A DNA stretch of 64,000 bases from Lagopus muta (taxonomy: Eukaryota > Chordata > Aves > Galliformes > Phasianidae), in contig NC_064447.1 in the NCBI RefSeq assembly GCF_023343835.1, positions 11,242,501 through 11,306,500 on the forward strand. The letters run 5' to 3'. Made by a program: the position numbers and the translations under genes. The notes beneath the pieces were generated by a model, which worked only from the letters and a program-made list of their open reading frames with translations, was not told the origin of the DNA and made no database searches. Numbering within the stretch: the stretch's first letter is position 1; each line of letters begins with the position of its first letter. Below are positions 46,063 through 64,000 of the stretch, piece after piece.

Positions 46063-49000
46063 CGTGGAAGCATTAATCACATGTAGATAACTTTGTGTCA
46101 GCTGTGGTTTCGAAAACACTCCTATTCAATTTTGGAGCTCAGAATTAGTCAAAATAAATCAAGAATTTAAATTCTAGCTCCTTTATGAGGACGAGGAATG
46201 CCAAAAGTAATTGTGTAACTTGGGTACAGTGAATACAGAAGTAATTTCTGTCACCATACACATCTATGAAACAGTGATTCTAAGTCACAGGCAAAGCTTC
46301 TGCTGTAGCTCACCTCTCAAAATGACATTTTGTTTCACTCCTTGATGGAATGAAAACTAAAGCTTGAGAAGTGCCTGGTAACCCTCACAGGGGGCATTAC
46401 GGGTCTCAAACACATGCACAGCTACCTGTAGACTCTGAAACAGAGCATCCAAACCTCTTATCTTCTTCCATATGAAAAGGAAAAAAAAGGCAAAAATACT
46501 TACCCAACCAAGTTTACCACAGGAAAAAAACACCTTCTTGGTCAGTCAGAGTCAAAAATCATCGGCTCTGTGTGAGCACAAAGTTCTGCATCTCATCTGA
46601 TGCCAGCCACAACTTGCTGAGACAGTGCTGCATCCAGAGGGATCAGCTGCCAGGGTGGGTGGGAGGCTCAGCCTGGTTTTAAGCCCCCTCAGTGCCACCC
46701 GGGGAGCGTGCAGGTCTGTCACTGGAAAGCAGCAAGCGATTTCAGGGCATCTTCTCTTTCATATATAATTTTATTTCTGGTTATAGAAACAAATGCTAAG
46801 AGGAGAAGCAACACTCCCCATCCACATACATCAAATTAAGGTAACAGAACAGTTGAAGTAAATGAAAAAAAAAATTGTAGAAATTTAAAACTTTGTTATA
46901 GCTTTAAAATATTACTGTTCTTGGTACATTAGAAATCACATTCAGATCTCAAATCAGTTAAAAAAAAAATTATGGCTCCATATTTGAAAAACAACACAAC
47001 CCACTGTATCCCATTTGATGCAGAAATGCAGGCTCTGCTCCTCAGGTGCTGGTTGTGCTGTCAGCACTGCTGGGATGCAGAGCTGCAATGCGGCCTGGTG
47101 AGATGATGGACTTCCCAACTGCTGCCCCAAACGGAGCTCTTCCACTTGGGATACACAAACACCTTGCTTTTTAAAAAGCACTGACTGTGAAAACAAGTCA
47201 CAAAAAAAAGTAGTTTTGATATCAGTCTTACAAAAGAAAACCCCAAACATCTTGCTGGAGCTCATACAGGCAAAACCAGGAACTGACATGCAGGCATGGC
47301 TTTCTCCCCCTTCACAATTCCTTAAATTAAGTGCTGAATCCAGGCGAGAGGGGTAAGGCTGCTCGTAACAGAGTCAGTTCTGCTTCTGTCCCAGCACTGC
47401 AGTATCCTGGTCCTCGTCCCACTGCAGCTTTCCCACATGACTTGGTGTGAATGCAATCACAGAATGGAGGGAGACTCCAACTGCCTTTTTTTTTTTTTCT
47501 TTTAAAGAAAATATTCAGAATCTGACCAGGGCTTCCAGCTTCACCACCCACTGCTCACACAGCTTCTGATTTATCCCAGGACAGCTTCAGACAGTTCTTT
47601 GGATAGCAGTCTGGACAAGGCCATCCCATCGTGGTACAAATGGCACACATGGAACCCAAGACCACCTTGTAAAGCTGTTATACTTTAAAACCATTTTCCA
47701 TAATGTTACAATTGAACACTTTTTTTTTTTTTTTTCAAACATTGCTTTCTTTTCCATTAAAAAAGCTCTTACAAAGTACAATACTCTGATTCTCTCTGCT
47801 TTAAGACCATCTTGTGGGCTGGAATACAGTGAATTTAGCCTTACAGCAATCCCCTAAACCCTAACCCTGCTGTGAAACCAACCTGCCTTCTTAGCCTGCC
47901 CAAATCTAAGGAGCAGCACTCAGCACAGCAAAGCATCAGCATCTCCTGCACTGGACTTTTAGCAGCAAGGCAGCGAAACAGAAGGAAACATCACTTTTTC
48001 TGCTCCAATTAAATCACATTTTACTTGAGCTAACAGGCTTTTCTCCTCAACCCCTAGCTTTACGGAAGGCTCTGTTTCAGATTGCTTTCAGTGAAACTGA
48101 GTGGGATAGAAGTGAGACTGAATGGTCTGGATCAAGGATGCCAAGGTATGAGATGCTGCATGTGTTGCTTAACCCAGCAGCAGACATGAAGTAGTAATCA
48201 AATAATACCAAATAACAGGGAAGGCTGGTTGTCACAAGGGCTTTTTTTTCTCCTCTTCTTTTCTTTTTACTTTCTTTCTATTGAGAAGGAAAGCTGTTTC
48301 CTTTCACTGCTCCTATTCTTGTATATATACAAAGTTCCTCCTTGTAACACCTTCAAACCCTGTTTTGCCTCAAAATCAAAGCCCAACCAGCAGACAGTAA
48401 GCAGAAACCGAGGCAAAGCACTTGCTCAGGTCCTCACAAAGGAATTGCAGCTCTGGTAAGAGCTCTTCAGATTAGGAAGCCCAGTATCACGTGCTTTTAA
48501 GAATAGTTCTCACAGCCCCAAGTAGGTCAAAAATGCATGTTTCTGAATTTAGCATCCTGGAGTTAAACCAGGACTGAAATTTGACAGGTTAGGGAAAATT
48601 TACTCTCTGTGAATAGACACCTCATACCCCATAAAGAGAGGGAAGTGTAAAAGGAGAAAAATCCCACCATGAAGAAACTGTTTCTCTGTGCCCCAATGAT
48701 AGTTCACCCCCCGACAGACAGACAGAGGAGCTCCTCAGCCTCACAGCATCCTCACAGACCCTCCATCCGTTCCCTCTGTTAGCAAGAGGGTCCCATTACT
48801 TACACAGCAGAAGCGTAAAGAACTCCCCAATACCACATCTAGAGATAACTGGAGACAAGAAAGGCTTCCAGCTTTCATTAGTGCCAGTTGGGGGTTTTCT
48901 TGCCAGGAAAGCAGCACGGGCTGTGGGTGCTGAGTGCACGACAAAGCCAGGAGCTCCTACACAAGGCAGATGCAAGCACTGCAGCGCCTCATCTGCTCTG

Positions 49001-50299
49001 CGAGAGGGATACAGCAATCAGTGGAGGAAAGCTGCTTCTGCAGGCTGCCCACATCTGCCACACAAACAGGTACGTTGTTCTTTCCAAATCAGTGCCCGGT
49101 GCAGGAATTTGTGGACATACGGCATAAAAGTCTGTGTAAAGTACCACTGAAGAGAAAGAAATAGTCACGGACCGTTTATATATCTATATTTACACACTCA
49201 CACACATTAATAAATATAAAATTTATGTTTACACAGATCTAACTTAATATTCTCTGGAAAAAAAAAAAAATTATTTAAAGAGTTTCTACCTTAGCTGCCA
49301 CCCATGAATTGTCAGTGGGTTCTTCTATCTTGAGAGCAAAGGGGGAGACTTGGCACAAGTTCTTTCTGAAGCGTAAAGTGACACACGAGGAGAGGACCAG
49401 CCAGACCTTCTGAAGGGTTTAATTCAGGGTTGGTAAATCAGAAAGGTATCAAAAAAGCACAGGTACCAAACTCGATTACAAATCTGGAATTTAAACAACA
49501 GTGTTCCAAGAAAACCCCAGTATTGTTCAAAATGCTTTGCTTAGAACAAAGTAAAACGCTCTCTGCTCTATTACTGCCCTGTGAAAGCCATCTAACAGAG
49601 CAAGCCCACCATCTCAGCTAGGTGCATTCACTGCTGCTTACTACACATGCACAGTCCTGCAAACAATCCGGCCAGCAGCGTGTGCTGCTCTAACCCTGTC
49701 AGCCAGTTGTTGGGCTCAGAGATGTTCCAGCACAAAGCTACCTTCTGGGCAGGTCCAGACCAACATGCAAGCACTGCTTCAGCCTCATCAGCTCCAGCCA
49801 GCCAGATGACATCGTAGTGATTGTTTTTCCCAGCACAGCTGGCTCCACTGCGAGCTACACTTCATGACAGTAGTGTATGCTACAGTAATAGCAGCTTTGG
49901 CATAATTTTTACCCAGAAGGAAACAAGAAGCTACATGATTGAACCATCTGTTGTGTAACTGCAACCTAATGTACAGATTCTCACCAGATGCAAACCTTCA
50001 AGCAATTGCATTGAGTTAGGAGCTGGATTAAAGGACTCCAGAGTCAATAGAAATAGCTACAAATATAAGGGAAAAATTGTGGCAGAGAGAGGAAATGAGA
50101 ACTTGACCAAGAGCCTGTCTGACGAGGGAAAAGATCATCTGCTGCAGGATGGCATCTGTAACCTCAAAAGCCCAAAGTAAGGACAAAGCTGTGAAGCCAA
50201 GTCACACACCTTTAGAGCTTCCTGCTTAATGCCAGAGTCCAACCTATGAGCAGCAGGACGGGCAAACCTGTGAGATTTTGCTCCAGCACAGAAGCTCAA

Positions 50300-50749
50300 G
50301 GTAAAATCCCACTGGATGAATTCAGCATTTGATACTGCATCTGGAGTACTGAGTGCAGCTTTGGGCTCACCAGTGCACAACAGGGAGGGATCTTCTGTCA
50401 GAATTCTACCTTGGAGGCTTGAGCACCCAAAGTGCAGAAGAGGTGGAGATAACCAGGCTGCTGCCTTCAGAGGAAGCAGCAAAGCAGGAGGTAAATCTTA
50501 CCCATGCCTTCAGCTGCCTGGTTGGGAGATGCAGAGTAAGGCTCTCCTTGGAGGTGTGTAGTGATGGGAAGGAGGCATTGACATGCAGGGATGCAAAAAC
50601 CTTTCACCTCGTGGTCAGACATGAGAAGAACGACCAGAGTTGTGGAAGCTCCATCTAAAGGCATTTATAACTCAGCTGCACGTGACCATGGTGGTTGGAC
50701 CAGATGATCTTGCAGGTCATTTCCAACCTTGCGATTCTGTGATTCTATG
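50300..50749 (+). mobile_element. CR1 LINE 3' end, sense
   Basis: The plus strand carries ordered CR1 3' landmarks: CTGGAGTACTGAGTGCAG, TTGTGGAAGCTCCATCT and TGGTTGGACCAGATGATCTT. It then has TTTCCAACCTTGCGATTCTG and the octamer-type end GATTCTATG. The orientation is opposite to FOXK1. The 5' limit is vague and the copy is diverged, with no open reading frame. Confidence 0.85.
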
Positions 50750-53700
50750 GTGACCTGATCTCATCAGACCTTCTCTGAACGCCAGGCTGTAGCAGAGACA
50801 TCCAGAGGCCTCTTCCAGCCCAAATTATTCTGCATTTCTAGGCAGCTACTGGCCAGTAACAGACACAGAAATCTAGACCTGAGATCTGATCTTCCCTTAC
50901 ATTGCAGTGTTACATGATTTACGTTCATGACAGCGATAAACTATGATTTAGGAGACACAGTTTAAATCTGAAAGACAAGGAAGATGGAAACAAGCAACCA
51001 GTTTGAGTTTAGAGATTAAATGCAGTAAGACTAAGGAAACAGCTTTTGATCCAGCAGGAAAAGTCCTGAGCTATTCCTGAATTAGACCCTTGTATTAAAG
51101 ACTCCAAATCCAAGTGCAGCAGGGAAGTGCTTCTCCTTTCACCCAGCATTCTGGCTGTCACCTAGACACTAGTGGACATCAGAGCATCACTGAACACCTT
51201 GCTAGGAAACCCTATTACTAACAGAGACAAAAGGCCCTGTCAGTCAGTGCAAAGTGCTCCACATCACCCCACAGGAAGGCTCCGGTCAGCCACTCTCACT
51301 GGCTTAGATACAGCTGCATAATCTTTTGTTCTTTGAACTGTGCTTTACTGCTGGCGTTTCCCTACTGAAAAAGGGGAAAAATGTGGAAGTTAACTGTAAA
51401 TGACAGTTACAAGTACACAAGATGTCTGAAACATGTGCAAACCAAGTTTATTCCTTCCCAGTATCTGGAGCCAGATCACAGCACTGATTGCAGGAGCACT
51501 GCAAAAGCATCAGGTGTTATTTAACTACTTCTCTCCCAAAGCTTTCACGTGGTTCTCACGGCACTCTCCTAAGCAGACTGCGTCCAGCAGTAACATTTCT
51601 AACACACAGAATGAAAGTTACAAAAACTGACCTTTTTCATCAAGCTCTGGAGCTACATGCATCCCACAGGTATTTGCATCCTTGTGTCCCTGGATAGAAG
51701 TTAAGCAAGGTGCTGCTTCAGGCAGCAGATATCAGGGAGAGTGTGTGCTACAAGGGGCAGAATTAATGGCACAGGGGAAGGAGGGAGACAGAGAGAATAA
51801 GTTGTCGAGAAGAATTTATGAGCTAATCATGAACTCCATTTCTGTGTTCAGCACAGCGTTGTTATCACTACATCAGATTAAATGATCTCACTGTAAAAAA
51901 AGCTTCCTGTCTCACATGAACCACAGTCAAGACAAAACAATAACTGAGGAATTCAGACGAAAAAAACCCAAAACAACTGCATCCAGCGTTTGCAAACGGA
52001 GGCAACAAAAGTTGCTATAAACTGACCACAGTTAAAGCAAAATTAGTCTGTCGGAGGCACAGTGAAAAGAGAACTCACGTGTTATGAAGTCAGTTTGAAA
52101 ATCTTCTTAGGTCCAAGTGAGAGGAGGTTAACTAATCAGCGTGCCTTGACCTTTGTTATACAGACAGCAGCAGATGCAGCAAAATGCCTTACTCCTCTCC
52201 CCACCAAAGCTCTCTCAGCAGCATTGTAACACAGAAATCCCAATGGGCTGGAGCATGAGATCCAGGCACCTCCAGCAGATGGCTGAACAGATCAGAGAGA
52301 TTTGCTTGTGGCCAACTTGCACTTAAGCCACAAGGCGCTCTGAGCCACACAAGGAAGACTGAGAAAGCATTGTTCTGTTCCAAATGCAGAGGAGGCAAAT
52401 CTATGGAGTCGACCTGAGGACAGACTTAGAGGTATCACTAAAATAGCAGCTGGTTTACAAGACCACCACAGTTCAGCTGATGTATTGCTACGGTGCTGGA
52501 CTAGCATAGAGAAGTCTCAGTCCCAATGACTTAGAACTTCTAAAAGGAAAGGAGCAATAAAGAAACATTTTGCCACAGAAATTTGGCAGCTTCAGACAGT
52601 GCTCTGCTGGTTGTTCATCTTGAGCTGACTCACCCAACGTGCTGGAAAATCAAAGACTGCTTCAGGACAGCTCTCTAGTCTCAGGGCTGTTTCAGAGGTG
52701 TGCCTGGACCTAAACAGCATTCATCTGAATGTGACAATTAATTACGGACGCACTATGCTGCACTCTCCCTCGTAGCTTCTTCCTTGAAGCCCATTTTATT
52801 GAATTCTGCCTTGAAAAGGCTACAGAGAAAACAGAGCTGATGTGTCTCTTTTCCAGTCTGCTGCACCTAGTCCTCCTGACAGGAAACATAACGGCTAGAG
52901 GTTGGCCTGCTTCAATTACTTTGTGGGCTGGAACAATCCTCCACAAGAATAATTTCCAAGTACTAAAACACAGCCTAATAACTTGGCACTGAAGGCACAC
53001 AAATTACGAAGGCCTAGCTGTATAGAAATGAACTGTCCCAAATACTTTTGCAGGCCCATGACTGTAGACCGTGACCACAAATCATGAGACCACAACATTC
53101 TTTCTTACTTTCAGAAATATTTCTCACAAAACAATTGGCTTGAGAATAAAATGCACTTGGGTTTTATTCAAGTGGTGGGACAGAGCTATTGAATAGGATT
53201 TGGCAAACAGAAAGGAAACCTAGAAGGGAACAAGTGATGCTAGATGCTACTGCGTGGATTTTCTCTCCCTCTTCAAATTTCATCAGACATAAATTGCTGT
53301 GGTTTAACCTTCCAAAGCCATCAACCCCATCCCCGTTAAGTCACTCTTGCCATTAATAAAGCCATAACATTTTGTAAGTTACAGAGTCTCTGCTGTGCTG
53401 CCAGAAGACAAATTAACCAAGGGGATCACACACAAGTGTAAAGCTGAAAGGGTCAGCTGGAGCTGTGCAGAAGCTGATTCCTTTGCCAGTCACAGGTTCC
53501 ACACACAGCCACTTCTCCACTCAAGTCTGCTTTGCTTGTAAGATGTACTACATGAAGAGCCTGGAATACAGTTTAAATAATTCCTCCTTCTACTGGCCAA
53601 CTCAAACAGTCTAAAAGGTAGGGCAGACAGGAGATGGAGCTGAAGAATGAAAGGAAGCCTCCGAATTCCTTTTGGAAAACCTGTTTAATACCTCCAGTGA

Positions 53701-54677
53701 CTCTTAAACATGGAAAATAAAAGGTCTCTTTTGCCTTGGTCTCTACACACAGAATTTCTACTAAATGCTGTGTGAGCTCTGGTGCCTCTCACACTTGCCC
53801 TTAATCTTTCTCTCAGAAAAATAACAAAGGAGCATTGCTATCAGCCTCTTCCACCCATGGGAGAGAGTTGGAGACAGATTCCTACCCAGCTCTGGCATCC
53901 TGAACATCACCCATCTAGCTGAGGATGCCACTGCCAGTCAAGATGAAGGCAGACCACTTCAGTGCAGGAGACCAGGCAACATTTTCTTAGGTTTATGGGG
54001 ACCAGTGGCTTTGATACCTTTGATGTGCAGTGCTAATTTGAACAGACCCTGGTGCTGGAGAGCACAGTATGTGATCACAAAAATAATACCAAAAACACAT
54101 ACAACCTCTGAGACACCCTTCCCCACACAATCCTCAGACGTTAAGATACTTGGGATGCTGTCCAAAGCAAGTGATGAATAACTGTAAGAAGTCACTGAAG
54201 GTACAAAACCTTTTAATATCTTTACAGGAACCAAATTAACACAGTTCCTCTGTCATCTCATTCTCCCTCAGAGGAAATGGAGAGAAATTGCATCTGGAAA
54301 TCCAGGAGGTTGAGCTCTGCAACTCTTCCTCCTGAATCTCCTCATAAATAAACATTCATTAATACTCAGATTTTTTCTGTTTTAGAAAAAAAATTAATCT
54401 GCCTTTTTCTTTAAGCTTGGTACCATGTTTCTTTAATGCTGCTGTTGTGAGATACTGCACCCATTTTTCAGTATTTGACTGCCTTAGCTGGCCTTTTAAA
54501 AATGGTCCTACATTTCAAAGCTCGGAGAAGCGCAGTATTAAGGCATTTCCAGGGAGCAGAATGTATTTGTGTTACATTCCTTTAGATGCTGAACTGCAAA
54601 TCCCATCCCCTTGGAGCCAAAAGGGGAAAATACAGTTAAAAAAAAAATCCCAGCAGTCATACAATCAGTTGTCTGTA

Positions 54678-54742
54678 TTTTTTTTTTTTTCTTTTTTTTT
54701 TGGAATCTTTAAAAAACAAAGAAGAAAAAAAAGGAAAAAATA
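54678..54742. repeat. Adjacent poly(T) and poly(A) tracts
   Basis: T13-C-T10 (54678-54701) is followed after a few bases by an A-rich run (about 54709-54740). In FOXK1 RNA, about 250 bases after the stop, the two could pair as a long AU hairpin. Confidence 0.6.
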
Positions 54743-54994
54743 TCCATAGGTAAAGACAGAACAGAGTTCCAGGTACGGGTGCTCGGGAGGGGTTTTCCAT
54801 TCTTGTCTTTTTGGCACCTTGTGATTCTAACAGCTGTTGACCTCCCATTTTAAAAAAAATCTGCCTTTAAAAAGAGCTCTGTTGGCTATGTTTAGAGCTG
54901 TTACAGTTGTGGTTTGTTTTCTTTCAAAGCTGCGTTAGGGGCTGCTGCCATCCCATGCCCACCCCACACCACTCCAGCTCCTCCCACCGGTTCT

Positions 54995-63335
<8,341 letters not shown>

Positions 63336-64000
63336 CTAAGAAAAAATACGAAAGTTTAGTTATTTCCTACACTAGAATTCATCAACAACCCCAAGTAATA
63401 AAAGCACGTTAGGCAGTAGTTTCACAGATGCAAACAGAGCACAAGGATGGGCAATTAAAAGCATCATCTCTTTCATCCCCCCACCACAGCACAAGTATCT
63501 GTGTACAAACAGAACTAGAGAACTAAACCAGATCAAGGTATCTTGGCATCCTGTACCCTCCACCCCCCCAACACACACAAAAAGGGTAACTTTAACCTGC
63601 CTCCATTCTCCACTGGATTTGTGATGTGCTTATATTGGCACAAGGAACAGAACAAGGATGAGTAATTGTAAGCAAAGAGTTACAGGGTGTAGGACACATT
63701 CACTGCTCTCAGTGTTCATGAAATTGAAGCCTTCAATCCCACTCAGCTACAACTAAAGCTTTGCCAGGCTCATGCAAGTATGCTAACCAGCTCCCCTCCT
63801 AGCAACAAGCCCAATATGAAACTTAATTCTGTTCCTTCTATCTCCAGCAGGTTTAGTTTCATTCTAGGAACTTTAATTCATTTGCAGATCTCGTATTCCT
63901 ACATTAGTCCATCAACAACAGCCTTTCTTGTCTCAAGGGAGAATCAAATACACAAGTCGTCATCTAGTGTTGTGCTTCTCCACCCAATCTCAAATGAGGT
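63336..64000 (-). other. FOXK1: FOXK1 intron upstream of the forkhead exon (partial)
   Basis: The preceding FOXK1 exon should end shortly before DESKPP with a Ser/Pro-rich and FAAKAASEQQ-type segment. It is not found in these 665 bases, so this is intron running off the window. Confidence 0.7.

Larger units (their letters stand above)
46021..54994 (-). other. FOXK1: Probable long FOXK1 3' UTR
   Basis: Nine kilobases after the FOXK1 stop contain no recognisable exon on either strand. They are AT-rich and carry many poly(A)/poly(T) runs. As I recall, mammalian FOXK1 mRNAs also have a 3' UTR of several kilobases. Possible poly(A) signals on this strand are AATAAA at plus positions 46031-46036 and 46770-46775. 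Pumilio-type motifs occur at 49187-49194 (UGUAAAUA on this strand) and 48320-48331 (TGTATATATACA). A CR1 fragment lies at about 50300-50749. How far the UTR truly extends is inference. Confidence 0.45.

Noticed and set aside
47851-47868. Telomere-like CCCTAAACCCTAACCCT
   Set aside because: Only about two and a half imperfect units; too short to call an interstitial telomeric repeat.

Overview
This window is vertebrate nuclear DNA, almost certainly from a bird and probably a galliform. The gene structures are spliced with GT/AG introns, several starts lie in CpG-rich blocks, and the only interspersed repeats I recognise are CR1 LINE fragments, including one that ends in the typical GATTCTATG tail. 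Introns are short and the sequence is gene-dense, as on avian microchromosomes. Five protein genes can be assigned from conserved peptide sequence: WIPI2 (first coding exon only), MMD2, RADIL, AP5Z1 and the 3' half of FOXK1. The order WIPI2-MMD2-RADIL-AP5Z1-FOXK1 matches the human 7p22 block. The mammalian neighbours PAPOLB (an intronless retrogene near RADIL) and RBAK were not found here.

Layout. WIPI2 is on the minus strand with its first coding exon at 2256-2329; the window start lies in its first intron. A CpG-rich promoter of about 0.7 kb follows and carries three NRF-1-type palindromes and a perfect CLEAR/TFEB palindrome. MMD2 is on the plus strand (seven coding exons, 5420-14424) with a 3' UTR that probably ends near 16,270. 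RADIL is on the plus strand (a noncoding first exon near 16,745-16,826 and fourteen coding exons, 22286-33578); its 3' UTR probably ends near 35,530. AP5Z1 is on the minus strand (seventeen coding exons, 45300 down to 36146) and is convergent with RADIL, with a very small gap between the predicted poly(A) sites. FOXK1 is on the minus strand (its last six coding exons, 63335 down to 54995). About 9 kb of AT-rich noncoding sequence follows its stop codon and is best read as a long 3' UTR plus a short intergenic stretch.

Function. WIPI2 (autophagosome formation), AP5Z1 (AP-5 adaptor complex on late endosomes and lysosomes) and FOXK1 (a forkhead repressor known to restrain autophagy genes) share an endolysosomal/autophagy theme. 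MMD2 is a PAQR-family seven-membrane protein and RADIL is a Rap1 effector for cell adhesion. I reconstructed exons by reading conserved peptides and checking that splice phases add up: 246 codons for MMD2, 1093 or 1094 for RADIL, 811 for AP5Z1, and 412 for the FOXK1 part in the window. I see no novel operon, defence system, CRISPR array or viral element. The points worth a second look are regulatory or structural details inside ordinary genes.
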